Counted from the stretch's first letter, positions 1 through 10,333 are shown. The stretch: 30,441 nucleotides of DNA from Streptomyces roseochromogenus subsp. oscitans DS 12.976 (GCF_000497445.1 NZ_CM002285.1:2665446-2695886), one strand, 5' to 3'. Notes: generated by a model from the sequence alone, not told the origin. Numbers and translations are program-made.

Positions 1-965
1 CCCTCGGCGAGCGGGGAGCGCTCGGCCACGGGCTTGCCGCCGCCCAGCATGGCGCGCAGGCGCGGCCGTACGGCGCGCGAACGCAGTACGCGCCCCACCT
101 CGCGCCAGGTGACATCACTGGCGTACGAGATGACGCGTGCCGCCTCGTAGACCTGCCGCAGCAGGGTGTCGGCGTCCAGGAGGCCGAGCTCGGCCGCCAC
201 CTGGTCCTGCTCCTGGAGTGCGAGCCGGTCGGTGGCGCGGCCCGTCGCCAGGTGCAGCGCGTCCCGCACGTCGAGCAGGCGCCGGCGCGCGTCGGCAAGG
301 CCCTCGCGCGGAGCGTCGGCGAGCCAGGAGGCGGTGACGGCGCGCAGGGCGGTGGCGTCCCGCAGGCCGCCGCGCGCCTCCTTCAGGTCGGGTTCCAGCA
401 GGTACTGCAACTCGCCCTGCCGGTCGGCGCGTTCGGCGCAGAGTTCGTGGAGTTCGGGGAGGCGTTTGGGGGCCTGGTTGCGCCAGTCGGCGAGGACGGC
501 CGTCCGCAGCCCGGCGGTGAGGCCGAGGTCGCCGGCGAGATGGCGGGCGTCCAGGAGACCGAGTTGGACTTTCACATCGTCTCCGGCGGTCTTCCTGGCC
601 TCTCCGGGGGTGCGCACGGAGTGGTCCAGGGCGAGGCCGAGGTCCCAGATCGGGTACCAGAGGCGGTCGGCCACGGCGGCGACCGCGCCGGGGTCGGAGC
701 CGTCGTGCAGCAGCAGGAGGTCGAGGTCGCTTCGCGGGGACAGCTCGCCACGGCCGTAGCCGCCGACCGCTACGAGGGAGGCACCCCTGAGGTCCCGGGC
801 CGCCACGGTGAACAGGCCGCCGAGCCAGTCGTCGGTCAGTTCCGCGAGGGCGGCACGGCGCGGCGGCCCGGACCGCGCCCCCTCGGTGAGGAGGCGCAGC
901 CGGGCCGCCGCGTAGCCGCTGGGTCCCGAGTCCTCTGCTTCCGTGCGCACGTCCGTTCCCGTCAC
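1..965 (-). CDS. glnD: GlnD, PII-protein nucleotidyltransferase (N-terminal 321 codons, truncated by window edge)
   Basis: This enzyme covalently modifies the PII signal protein according to glutamine status. In S. coelicolor GlnD is known to adenylylate, not uridylylate, GlnK. The visible part is the nucleotidyltransferase domain. The catalytic signature GGYGRGELSPRSDLDLLLL has Gly68/Gly69 and the paired acids Asp80 and Asp82. Further on is the family motif LKEARGGLRD at about residue 205. The HD and ACT domains expected in an 800-900 aa protein lie beyond the left edge. I chose the GTG at 963-965 because GGGAG stands about 8 nt upstream and the protein then starts VTGTDVRTEAEDSG, resembling other Streptomyces GlnD proteins. 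It begins 31 nt after the glnK stop, so it is the third gene of the amtB operon. Identity is secure; the modification chemistry is carried over from S. coelicolor. Confidence 0.95.
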   Translation of the reverse strand, partial: MTGTDVRTEAEDSGPSGYAAARLRLLTEGARSGPPRRAALAELTDDWLGGLFTVAARDLRGASLVAVGGYGRGELSPRSDLDLLLLHDGSDPGAVAAVADRLWYPIWDLGLALDHSVRTPGEARKTAGDDVKVQLGLLDARHLAGDLGLTAGLRTAVLADWRNQAPKRLPELHELCAERADRQGELQYLLEPDLKEARGGLRDATALRAVTASWLADAPREGLADARRRLLDVRDALHLATGRATDRLALQEQDQVAAELGLLDADTLLRQVYEAARVISYASDVTWREVGRVLRSRAVRPRLRAMLGGGKPVAERSPLAE

Positions 966-996
966 CCAGTGGCTCCCGTTCTTTTTCCGAGGTCTG

Positions 997-3019
<2,023 letters not shown>

Positions 3020-4498
3020 TCAGACCGCTTCCGCGGTCTCCGGCAGGTCGACGGCGAGCTGATCACCGAGGTCGACCACGACCGTGAGGTCGCCGTAGTC
3101 GCGTACGGCCGTGTCGACCGTCTTTCGAATACGAGTGTTCACACGCTCGGAGCGGACCTTCTTGGCGATGTCCATGGCCCGGGTGGCAAAAGCCGTGCTC
3201 TCTTCGGGCTCGCGCTGGAGCAGGTGCACGGTGGCCATGCCGATCAGATTGAGTGCGTACGACCGCTGGTGTTCGCCGTCCTTGGCGAACAGCTCCACCG
3301 CCCGCTGCATGAGCGGCTCGGCGAGGGAGGCGTAGGTGGGGCTGCGTCCGGCGACGTAGGCGAGGTCGCGGAAGGAGTGGGAGTTCTCGCCGTACAGCTC
3401 GGCCTCGGAGAAGAAGCGGATCCAGTCGGGGTCCGGCTCGTCCCACTCGTCGGCCTCGGCGAAGGTGTCCTCGGCCATGCGGACCGCGCGCTTGGTCTTC
3501 CCGGGCTGGCCCATGTTGGCGTAGGCGCGGGCCTCCATCGCATACAGCATGGACTGGGTGCGCGGGCTCGCGCAGTCGCGGCTGCCGTACTGCGCGAGGT
3601 GGATCAGCTCCAGGGCGTCGTCGGGCCGGCCGAGATGGATCATCTGGCGGCTCATGCTGGAGAGGATGTACGAGCCGAGCGGCTTGTCGCCGGCCTCCTT
3701 GGCCGCGTGCAGGGCGAGGACGAAGTACTTCTGCGCGGTGGGCTGGAGCCCGACGTCGTACGACATCCAGCCGGCCAGCTCGGCCAGCTCGGCGGCGACC
3801 TTGAAGAGTGTGCGGGTGGTGGCCTCGGGCTGGGGTTCCTGGAGCAGGTCGGTGACCTCGTGCAGCTGGCCGACGACCGCCTTGCGGCGCAGGCCGCCGC
3901 CGCACTGGGCGTCCCACTGCCGGAACATCCGCGTGGTCGACTCCAGCAGGTCCAGCTCTGGCCGGGACAGCCGGCCGGGCCTGCGGGGGTCGAGGACGGG
4001 CTCCGGCGCGACCGGGACCGCGGAGGCGGGGGTCGGGACGAGCCAGCGCTGCATGGGCTCGATGAGGGTGGGGCCGGCGCACAGCGCCAGGGAGGTGCCG
4101 AGGAAGCCGCGCCGGGCCAGCATCAGGTCGCTGCGCGAGAACTCGCTGAGCAGCGCGACCGTCTGCGGGCCCGTCCAGGGCAGGTCGACGCCGGTCGCGG
4201 AGGGTGACTGACGGGCGGCGCGCAGGCCGAGGTCCTCGATGGAGACCACACAGCCGAAGCGCTCCGAGAACAGCTCCGAGAGGATGCGCGGGATCGGCTC
4301 GCGCGGGTTCTCCCCGTCCAGCCAGCGGCGCACGCGCGAGGTGTCGGTGGAGATGTGATTGGCACCCAACTGGCGTGCCCTGCGGTTCACTTGGCGAGCC
4401 AGCTCGCCCTTGGACCAGCCGCTGCGCACGAACCACGAGCCGAGCAGCTCGTTGGAGCGCTTGTCAGCGTTCGCCCCGCTACCGCTGTTGCCGCTCAC
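3020..4498 (-). CDS. nsdA: NsdA-type negative regulator of differentiation (HTH plus TPR-like repeats)
   Basis: NsdA of Streptomyces represses sporulation and antibiotic production; its disruption is known to raise both. The 492-aa protein opens with a polar stretch, then a helix-turn-helix-like segment covering GWSKGELARQVNRRARQL and HISTDTSRVRRWLDGENPRE. This resembles the Cro/C1-type N-terminus of actinobacterial regulators. The rest is a long array of TPR-like helical hairpins, for example ALHAAKEAGDKPLGSYILSS and YAMEARAYANMGQPGKTKRA. I chose GTG 4496-4498, which gives VSGNSGSGANADKRSNELLG, preceded by a GGGGG-type ribosome site. The frame stays open upstream to 4591, but that stretch holds tandem 22-bp repeats whose period is not a multiple of three, so it is probably leader. 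The gene is monocistronic and divergent from the primase-polymerase gene. The mechanism of the family is not well established. Confidence 0.88.
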   Translation of the reverse strand: MSGNSGSGANADKRSNELLGSWFVRSGWSKGELARQVNRRARQLGANHISTDTSRVRRWLDGENPREPIPRILSELFSERFGCVVSIEDLGLRAARQSPSATGVDLPWTGPQTVALLSEFSRSDLMLARRGFLGTSLALCAGPTLIEPMQRWLVPTPASAVPVAPEPVLDPRRPGRLSRPELDLLESTTRMFRQWDAQCGGGLRRKAVVGQLHEVTDLLQEPQPEATTRTLFKVAAELAELAGWMSYDVGLQPTAQKYFVLALHAAKEAGDKPLGSYILSSMSRQMIHLGRPDDALELIHLAQYGSRDCASPRTQSMLYAMEARAYANMGQPGKTKRAVRMAEDTFAEADEWDEPDPDWIRFFSEAELYGENSHSFRDLAYVAGRSPTYASLAEPLMQRAVELFAKDGEHQRSYALNLIGMATVHLLQREPEESTAFATRAMDIAKKVRSERVNTRIRKTVDTAVRDYGDLTVVVDLGDQLAVDLPETAEAV

Positions 4499-5009
4499 TG
4501 GAACGCCCCCATCCCTGAGACCACTTGTCGTCGTTGCGACCCTCAGTCGCCCCGGTTGCGACCCTCGGTCGCCCCGGAAGGAGACCGCCACGCGCCAAGC
4601 CCTATCAGAATGCCGGTAAATACGGCTTCCCGTCCGTCGGTTCTCACTCTTCGAACGAGCTGACGACTCGCCTCCGGCATACCCCTGGATGCATATGCCT
4701 CCCGGACTCGCACACTCAGAGTAATCCTACGATCACCCGCTCAGCCACGAGGATCCCGGAAACGCCACCATTCGCCACCCCTTCGAATGAACTCATGGTC
4801 GCCCGTACGCGATTCACTTGACATAGGACGGCCGGAAGTGGGCGGAGTGACGCGCGCCGGGGGCGCGCGGTCCCGGATGCGCCACTCGTAGCGCTTCAAG
4901 GCGCCGCCTGACCTCGCCTCGCCGCGGGAAGGCGGAGCCGTAGCGTTACCTTCCGCTTTCGTCTCGTTCCGTGTCGTAACCACCGGCGCGCTGACCCGTT
5001 GGAGGGGGC
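4499..5009. other. Divergent intergenic region nsdA / primase-polymerase
   Basis: These 511 bases hold no credible gene. Besides the tandem dyads at the nsdA end there is a loose direct repeat of CTTCGAAYGARCTSA, with copies at 4649-4663 and 4781-4795 matching at 12 of 15 positions. A consensus-like TTGACA lies at 4818-4823, but no matching -10 follows at 16-19 bp. A TAGGAT hexamer reads toward nsdA at about 4730. The central part is more A+T-rich than the flanks, as expected for a two-way promoter region. Confidence 0.55.
4533..4575. repeat. Two tandem 21-bp dyads in the nsdA leader
   Basis: Two copies (4533-4553 and 4555-4575) differ at a single base and start 22 bp apart, about two helical turns. 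Each contains an inverted repeat GCGAC-N5-GTCGC. They lie 35-77 bp upstream of the nsdA GTG. They could be paired operators for a dimeric repressor or two successive RNA hairpins in the leader. The binding factor is unknown. Confidence 0.7.
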
Positions 5010-5666
5010 ATGGGCTTCACGATCGGCGGCATTCGCGAGATCCGCTCCGGCACGCGCCGGCGCGGCCGTTCGTCGGAGTGCACCGCCGTCGCCGAGTTCA
5101 CCGGGCTGTGGGGTTGGGACGTGGTGCCGGGGGCGCGGGCCGCGGCGGGCGCCTGCTCATGCGGACGCGCCGACTGTACGGCACCGGGCGCGCATCCGCT
5201 GGACTTCGCGCCCCAGGTGCCGGCCGGGGCCACGCTGGACGAGGTGAGCAAGGCCTGGTCCGAGTTCCCGGGCGCGGCGGTGATGCTGCCCGTGGGTCAC
5301 GCGTTCGACGTCATCGAGGTCTCCGAGGCCGCCGGCCGCCGCGCCCTGGTCCGCCTGGAGCGCATGGGCCTCCCCCTCGGCCCGGTCACCGCGACCCCGG
5401 ACGGCCACGCCCACTTCTTCGTCGCCCCCGGCGCCGCCGCCGAACTCCCCCGGCTGCTCTACCGCATGGGCTGGGACGACCCGTCGGCCCTGGACCTGCG
5501 CGGCCTCGGATCCGGTACGTACGTCACCGCGCCACCCTCCGACCGGGCCGGCCTGGGCCCGGTGCGCTGGCTGCGCCCACCCGCACTGGACTCGGCGACA
5601 CGACCGCCGGCGGCGCGACTGGTGCTGGGCACGCTGGCCTATGTGGCACATCGGTCGCGCACATAA
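5010..5666 (+). CDS. Stand-alone archaeo-eukaryotic primase/polymerase (Prim-Pol) domain protein
   Basis: The 218-aa protein consists of one Prim-Pol domain of the kind found in plasmid and phage bifunctional DNA primase/polymerases. An N-terminal cysteine cluster CSCGRADCTAPGAHPL is seen at about 49-64. The motif-I region reads HAFDVIEV, motif II is TPDGHAHFFVAPG and motif III is ALDLRGLGSGTYVTAPPS, the last being a hallmark of the family. Motif I lacks a clean DxD or DxE pair (it reads D-V-I-E), so polymerase activity is uncertain. There is no helicase or C-terminal primase domain, unlike replicon versions. The ATG at 5010 follows GGAGGGGG by 3 nt, so the ribosome site is strong though close. 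It is divergent from nsdA and convergent with ftsY. A gene like this occurs at the same position in other streptomycetes, so it is a resident gene; its role is not known. Confidence 0.8.
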   Translation: MGFTIGGIREIRSGTRRRGRSSECTAVAEFTGLWGWDVVPGARAAAGACSCGRADCTAPGAHPLDFAPQVPAGATLDEVSKAWSEFPGAAVMLPVGHAFDVIEVSEAAGRRALVRLERMGLPLGPVTATPDGHAHFFVAPGAAAELPRLLYRMGWDDPSALDLRGLGSGTYVTAPPSDRAGLGPVRWLRPPALDSATRPPAARLVLGTLAYVAHRSRT

Positions 5667-5769
5667 TGCGCCCCCGATTCGCCCCCCAGCCACAGCAACC
5701 ATCAATTGAGCCACCACGACGGCGAGCAACATCCGCGAGAGCGGCGCCGGTCCAGGCGCAAAGAAGGGC

Positions 5770-5810
5770 GCAGCGCCCGACCTCTGACTCCACGTCCGGG
5801 CGGGCGCTGC
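5770..5810. terminator. Hairpin between convergent primase-polymerase gene and ftsY
   Basis: A 10-bp perfect stem, GCAGCGCCCG (5770-5779) with CGGGCGCTGC (5801-5810), encloses a 21-nt loop. In the minus (ftsY) direction it is followed by a moderately T-rich stretch. The position between two converging genes supports a two-way terminator. Confidence 0.55.
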
Positions 5811-5840
5811 TTGAAGGCAATCAGTAAATGTGCTGACTGA

Positions 5841-7046
5841 TCAGTCACCGATCAGCGCGTCCACGAACGCCTCCGGCTCGAACGGCGCGAGATCGTCCGC
5901 TCCCTCGCCGAGGCCGACCAGCTTGACCGGCACGCCCAGCTCGCGCTGGACCGCGACGACGATGCCGCCCTTGGCGGTGCCGTCCAGCTTGGTCAGCACG
6001 ATGCCGGTGATGTCCACGACCTCCGCGAAGACGCGGGCCTGCACCAGGCCGTTCTGGCCGGTGGTGGCGTCCAGGACGAGCAGCACCTCGTCGAGCGGCG
6101 CGTGCTTCTCCACGACCCGCTTGACCTTGCCCAGTTCGTCCATGAGGCCGGTCTTGGTGTGCAGCCGGCCGGCGGTGTCGATGAGGACCACGTCGACCCC
6201 CATCTCCTTGCCCTCCTTGACCGCGTCGAAGGCGACGGAGGCGGGGTCGCCGGCCTCCGGCCCGCGCACGGTGTAGGCGCCGACCCGCTCGCCCCAGGTC
6301 TGCAGCTGGTCGGCGGCCGCGGCACGGAAGGTGTCGGCGGCGCCCAGGACGACGGTGCGGCCGTCGGCCACGAGCACGCGCGCGAGCTTGCCGGTGGTGG
6401 TGGTCTTGCCGGTGCCGTTGACGCCGACGACCATCACGATGCCGGGTTTGCGGTCCTCGGGCTCGGTCTTCACCGAGCGGTCGACGTCGGTGCCGACCAG
6501 CTTGAGCAGCTCCTCGCGCAGCAGGCCGCGCAGCTCCTCCGGGGTGCGGGTGCCGAGCACCTTCACTCGCTCACGCAGGCCCTCGACCAGCTCCTGGGTG
6601 GGCTGCACGCCGACATCGGCGGTGAGCAGCGTGTCCTCGATCTCCTCCCAGGTCTCGTCGTCCAGGTGCTCGCGCGAGAGCAGCGTGAGCAGGCCCTTGC
6701 CGAGGGCGTTCTGGGAGCGGGACAAGCGGGCGCGCAGCCGGACCAGCCGGCCTGCGGTGGGCTCCGGGATCTCGATCTCGGGAGCCTCTTCGACTGCAGG
6801 AGGCTCCTCTACGGCGACCGGTGCGGCGCCGCCGGGGAGATCCACCTCCTCGATCGTCCGGCGCGGTTCGTCGCGCGGCGTCTCGGCCTCGTCGCCGACG
6901 TGCGGCTCGGCCGGGGGCGCGGTGATGTCGGGCGTCTTCGGGGGCGGCGGAGGCAGCGGCTTGCGACGCCGGCTGCCGACGATCAGCCCACCGAGCGCGC
7001 CGATCACGACCACGGCGATGACTACAGCAAGGATGATGGTTTCCAT
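5841..7046 (-). CDS. ftsY: FtsY, signal-recognition-particle receptor GTPase
   Basis: FtsY docks ribosome-nascent-chain-SRP complexes at the membrane and hands them to SecYEG. The 401-aa protein has an N-terminal membrane segment (about residues 4-24), a Pro-rich and acidic linker (30-98), then the NG GTPase core. The G1 loop is GVNGTGKTT at 208-216. G2 is DTFRAAAADQL, G3 is DTAGR, G4 is TKLDG, and the closing motif GLGEGADDLAPF is present. Having its own N-terminal membrane segment is normal for actinobacterial FtsY. The frame is open further upstream, but ATG 7044-7046 is chosen because it is preceded by GGACGAG and begins exactly at the hydrophobic segment. It is divergent from the permease and convergent with the primase-polymerase gene. 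Confidence 0.96.
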   Translation of the reverse strand: METIILAVVIAVVVIGALGGLIVGSRRRKPLPPPPPKTPDITAPPAEPHVGDEAETPRDEPRRTIEEVDLPGGAAPVAVEEPPAVEEAPEIEIPEPTAGRLVRLRARLSRSQNALGKGLLTLLSREHLDDETWEEIEDTLLTADVGVQPTQELVEGLRERVKVLGTRTPEELRGLLREELLKLVGTDVDRSVKTEPEDRKPGIVMVVGVNGTGKTTTTGKLARVLVADGRTVVLGAADTFRAAAADQLQTWGERVGAYTVRGPEAGDPASVAFDAVKEGKEMGVDVVLIDTAGRLHTKTGLMDELGKVKRVVEKHAPLDEVLLVLDATTGQNGLVQARVFAEVVDITGIVLTKLDGTAKGGIVVAVQRELGVPVKLVGLGEGADDLAPFEPEAFVDALIGD

Positions 7047-7215
7047 AACTCGTCCAGTATCAGCCATGGGGTGCGAGGGGAGGTTTTTTGTGGCTTCCTC
7101 CGAGAGACAAACGCCACGTAAAGCAAGGAGTCGGAGCAAAGTACGATGGTGGCGACTCTGTTGACGCGCGTAGAGTCCGACCATCCGCTGTCCCCCCACG
7201 TCTGGCCATTTCTTC

Positions 7216-8679
7216 ATGACCAAAACCGTCGAGACCGAAGGCGCTCTCGAGACCCGAGGCATCGAGCAGGTCCCGGATCACGAGCGCACCGCGAAGACCC
7301 GTGAGCTGTTCCCGACCTGGGTCGGCGCCAACATCAGCGTGCTGCTGCTGACGATGGGCGCGAGCCTCGTCGTGGCGTACCACCTGGACATCTGGCAGGC
7401 GCTCGTCGTCGCGGTGGCCGCGCCGGTCGTGTCGTACGGCCTCGTCGGGCTGATCGGCATCGCCGGCAAGCGCGGCGGCGCGCCCGGCATGGCGCTCTCG
7501 CGCGCGGTCTTCGGCCAGCGCGGCAATCTGCTGCCCGGCTCGCTGATCTGGGTCGCGCGCTGGGGCTGGGAGACGATCAACGCGGTCACCGGCGCCTACG
7601 CGATGCTCACCATCCTGGACATCGTGTTCGGCCTCAAGGCGAACAGCGTGCTGGACATGGTGATGCTGCTGGCGTTCGTCGTCGCCACCTTCGCGATCTC
7701 CGGGCTCGGCATCAACGCCGTGCAGAAGTGCAACAAGTACGCGACCTATTTCTTCGCTCTGTTCTCGGTGCTGGTGCTGGTGTACCTGGCCGTGAACACG
7801 AACTGGTCGAAGGTGGTGCACCACGGCGGCGGTTCGACGGCCGCGGTGATCACCGGTATCGGCATGATCGCGGCCGGCGGTGTCAGCTGGATCCCGTCCG
7901 CGCCGGACTTCACCCGCTATCTGCCGCGTACGGCGTCCTCGAAGGCGATCGTGGGCACGGCGGTCGGCGGCGCCGGTGTGGTCGTGCTCCCCATGGTCCT
8001 GATGGGCGCGGTGATGGCGGTGTCCACGCCGGACCTGGCCTCGGCCACCGACCCGGTGTCCTTCCTCGGCGAGATCCTGCCGACGTGGATCGCGGTGCCG
8101 TACCTGTTCATCGCGCTGATCGGCATGCTGCTGATCAACTCGATGTCGATGTACTCGGCGGGCTTCACCGCGCAGACCCTCGGCTTCAAGGTGCCACGGC
8201 ACTGGGCGGTCTCGGTGAACGCCGTGATCTCGCTGATCTTCGGTGGGGTGCTGATGCTGGTGGCGACGAGCTTCATGGGCTCCTTCATCGCCTTCCTGTC
8301 GCTGCTGGCGGTCGCCTTCTCCGCCTGGGTCGGCGTCTTCGGCGCGGACATGCTGCGCCGTACCGAGTACGACGGCCGGGCCATGGTGGACACGACCCGC
8401 ACCAGCGCCTACTGGTACAAGGGCGGCTTCTCCCCCGCGGCCGTGGCCGCCTGGGCGATCGGCCTGGTCTCCGGGCTGATGTTCACGACCTCGGACTGGT
8501 TCACCGGCCCGCTCGCGAAGAACAACGTGATCGGCGAGTACGGCCTCGGCTGGGTCGCCACGATCGTGATCTCGGGCCTGCTGTACCTGGTCCTGCCGAA
8601 GCCGGCGGTGGCCCGCCCGGCCGAGTCCGCCACCGAGGCGGCCGAGCCGGCCGGGGAGCGCGCGGCCGTCGGCGCGTAG
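7216..8679 (+). CDS. NCS1-family purine/cytosine-type permease
   Basis: This is a 487-aa polytopic membrane protein of the nucleobase:cation symporter-1 family, which imports cytosine, purines, allantoin or hydantoins with protons or sodium. About 12 hydrophobic segments are seen. Family features include the N-terminal ELFPTWVGANISVLLLTMGA, GAPGMALSRAVFGQRG just before the third helix, and VSWIPSAPDFTRYLPR in the middle. The last agrees with the CodB-like branch. The C-terminus is a short Ala/Glu-rich tail. ATG 7216 lacks an obvious ribosome site, but the residues that follow match the usual start of Streptomyces homologues. There is no enzyme gene alongside to reveal the substrate, so I give no symbol. 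It is divergent from ftsY with 169 bp between starts. Confidence 0.85.
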   Translation: MTKTVETEGALETRGIEQVPDHERTAKTRELFPTWVGANISVLLLTMGASLVVAYHLDIWQALVVAVAAPVVSYGLVGLIGIAGKRGGAPGMALSRAVFGQRGNLLPGSLIWVARWGWETINAVTGAYAMLTILDIVFGLKANSVLDMVMLLAFVVATFAISGLGINAVQKCNKYATYFFALFSVLVLVYLAVNTNWSKVVHHGGGSTAAVITGIGMIAAGGVSWIPSAPDFTRYLPRTASSKAIVGTAVGGAGVVVLPMVLMGAVMAVSTPDLASATDPVSFLGEILPTWIAVPYLFIALIGMLLINSMSMYSAGFTAQTLGFKVPRHWAVSVNAVISLIFGGVLMLVATSFMGSFIAFLSLLAVAFSAWVGVFGADMLRRTEYDGRAMVDTTRTSAYWYKGGFSPAAVAAWAIGLVSGLMFTTSDWFTGPLAKNNVIGEYGLGWVATIVISGLLYLVLPKPAVARPAESATEAAEPAGERAAVGA

Positions 8680-8755
8680 GCTACTCAGCCGAAGAGGCCG
8701 CTCCGGTACGGCTTCGGCCATCCCGCGAGCCCGTCTCCCGCCCCTCCATAGCCAT

Positions 8756-8770
8756 CTGACGCTACGTCAG
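8756..8770. promoter_or_regulatory. Operator-like palindrome upstream of the flavin monooxygenase gene
   Basis: CTGACG-CTA-CGTCAG is a perfect 6+3+6 inverted repeat 43 bp before the ATG of the luciferase-like gene and 76 bp after the permease stop. The form fits a dimeric regulator such as a TetR- or MerR-type protein. No regulator gene is adjacent, so the partner is unknown. Confidence 0.5.
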
Positions 8771-8813
8771 CTACCGTCCCCCTCCACCGCATCGCACCGG
8801 AGGGGGACTTCCC

Positions 8814-9785
8814 ATGCCCGTCACGGTCGTCCGTTTCAACCTCGTCGCTCCCGGCGCCTCCCCCGCCGCACTCTCCGCCCGCTACCGGGCCGCCCTGGAG
8901 ATGGCCGCGTACGCGGACGAGCACGGGATCAGCACCGTGCAGACCGAGGAGCACCACGGCGCCGGGAACAACTGGCTGCCGTCGCCGTTCGCCTTCGCGG
9001 GCGCGGTGTTCGGGGCGACCCGGAACATCGCGGTGACGGTGTCGGCGGTGATCGGCCCCCTGCACGACCCCCTGCGCCTGGCCGAGGAGATCGCCGTACT
9101 GGACCTGTTGAGCGGCGGGCGGCTGGTGACGGTGGCCGGGATCGGCTACCGGCCCGAGGAGTACGCCCTGTTCGGCGTGGACTGGAAGCGCCGGGGCCGG
9201 CTCCAGGACGAGCTGCTGGAGACCCTGCTGAAGGCCTGGTCCGGAGACGAGTTCACGTACCAGGGCCGCACGGTACGACTCACCCCGCGCCCGTACACCA
9301 CCCCGCACCCGCTCCTCCTGGTCGGCGGCTCCTCGAAGGCGGCCGCCCGCCGCGCGGCCCGGCTCGGCCTGCCGTTCTTCCCGAGCGCGCATCTGCCGGA
9401 ACTGGAGGCCTACTACAAGGAGAAGCTCACCGAGTACGGCACCGAGGGCTGGACGATGATGCCCGCCACCGAGGCCCCGCTCCTGCACCTCGCCGAGGAC
9501 CCGGACCGGGCGTGGGCCGTGTACGGCGAGCATTTCCTGCACGAGGCGCGAACGTACGCCTCCTGGCAGTCGGGGCAGATCCGCTCGGCCGTGAGGTCGG
9601 GGGCCACGACGGTGGAGGAGCTGCGCGCGGAGGGCGTGTACCGGATCCTCACCCCGGAGCAGTGCCTGACGCAGGGCCTGGACAGCCTCGTCCTGCATCC
9701 ACTGGCGGGCGGGATGCCGGTGGAGGAGGGCTGGCGCGGCCTGCGGTTGTTCGCGGAGCGGGTGCTGCCGGAACTGGGCGGCTGA
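8814..9785 (+). CDS. LLM-class (luciferase-like) flavin-dependent monooxygenase
   Basis: The 323-aa protein is a bacterial-luciferase-like TIM barrel. Such proteins use reduced FMN or F420 to oxidise small organic compounds. Seen features are the N-terminal strand VTVVRFNLVAPG, the segment EEHHGAGNNWLPSPFAFAGA near residue 43 (a typical active-site His-rich loop), and EIAVLDLLSGGRLVTVAGIGYRPEEY at about 90-115, the most conserved stretch in the family. PLLLVGGSSKAAARRAARLG is the phosphate-binding part. ATG 8814 follows GGAGGGGG with 7 nt between. It is preceded by a perfect palindrome and followed after 53 bp by an unrecognised gene on the same strand. The substrate cannot be deduced; choosing FMN or F420 would be a guess. 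Confidence 0.88.
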   Translation: MPVTVVRFNLVAPGASPAALSARYRAALEMAAYADEHGISTVQTEEHHGAGNNWLPSPFAFAGAVFGATRNIAVTVSAVIGPLHDPLRLAEEIAVLDLLSGGRLVTVAGIGYRPEEYALFGVDWKRRGRLQDELLETLLKAWSGDEFTYQGRTVRLTPRPYTTPHPLLLVGGSSKAAARRAARLGLPFFPSAHLPELEAYYKEKLTEYGTEGWTMMPATEAPLLHLAEDPDRAWAVYGEHFLHEARTYASWQSGQIRSAVRSGATTVEELRAEGVYRILTPEQCLTQGLDSLVLHPLAGGMPVEEGWRGLRLFAERVLPELGG

Positions 9786-9838
9786 GCTGCGGCGACAACC
9801 GGTGGTCCGGCCGGGACCGGCGGTGGTCGACTGCCGTC

Positions 9839-10216
9839 GTGAGTCTGCTGGCGGAAGTGTTCGTGCGCGAGCCGGACGGAGCGATCCGGATACTCGGCGT
9901 GCCGGACGACCTGTACCGGTCCGGCGGCTTCGAGTCGTGGCGCACGACGGTGTGGGGACACGAGTTCGTGCGCGCGCTCGGCGCCCGGTTCCTGCCCCTG
10001 CCGGCCGAGGGCGATCTCTGCGTGGAGGCAGGGGACGCACCGGAGTTCCTGCGCGAGGTCGCCCTGCTGCGCGCCCGTCTCGACGCGGTCGCGCACGGCA
10101 CCGGCCGGCCGCGGACGGTGGAGGAGCGCCGGCATCAGATCGGGACCCGCCTGCGGATCATCGAGGAGAGCGCCCACAAGGCGCTGGAGACCGGCGGTGG
10201 CGTCCTCGTCCGGTGA
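9839..10216 (+). CDS. Unrecognised 125-aa conserved-looking protein
   Basis: I do not recognise this family. The predicted product is soluble, with no signal peptide or membrane segment, and begins VSLLAEVFVREPDGAIRILG. Its central part, FESWRTTVWGHEFVRALGAR, suggests an alpha/beta fold. The C-terminal third, RTVEERRHQIGTRLRIIEES, is strongly helical and charged. Codon use is typical of the neighbours: third positions are nearly all G or C, which supports real coding. The GTG at 9839-9841 is the only sensible start after the monooxygenase stop. Its ribosome site is weak (GGTGG about 12 nt upstream), so it may be translated by read-through coupling from the monooxygenase mRNA. It ends before a strong hairpin. 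Confidence 0.6.
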   Translation: MSLLAEVFVREPDGAIRILGVPDDLYRSGGFESWRTTVWGHEFVRALGARFLPLPAEGDLCVEAGDAPEFLREVALLRARLDAVAHGTGRPRTVEERRHQIGTRLRIIEESAHKALETGGGVLVR

Positions 10217-10235
10217 GGACGAGCGGACAACAGAC

Positions 10236-10274
10236 CGCTGCCCCCGCCCGGGCAGTGGCCGAGCGGGGGCAGCG
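10236..10274. terminator. Strong hairpin between convergent genes (125-aa protein and glcP)
   Basis: A 12-bp perfect stem pairs CGCTGCCCCCGC (10236-10247) with GCGGGGGCAGCG (10263-10274) around a 15-nt loop. It lies 20 nt after the plus-strand stop and 60 nt after the glcP stop. There is no long T-run on either side, as is common in Streptomyces. A two-way terminator is the likeliest role. Confidence 0.65.
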
Positions 10275-10333
10275 AACGGTACGAGGAGCAGGGCAGCGGG
10301 GTCTGGGCCCGACTCCTCGGGACTGCGGGGGCC

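Noticed and set aside
4499..4591. N-terminal extension of nsdA to an upstream start
   Set aside because: It has no ribosome site, and the stretch contains a 22-bp tandem repeat out of phase with codons.
4818..4823. Consensus TTGACA as a -35 for the primase-polymerase gene
   Set aside because: The expected -10 position is GC-rich with no hexamer resembling TANNNT.
7161..7166. TTGACG as the -35 of the permease gene
   Set aside because: No acceptable -10 follows at 16-19 bp.
7060..8721. A 553-codon open frame opposite the NCS1 permease
   Set aside because: The translation is Arg/His/Gln-rich with no fold-like pattern, and the permease on the plus strand is clear.
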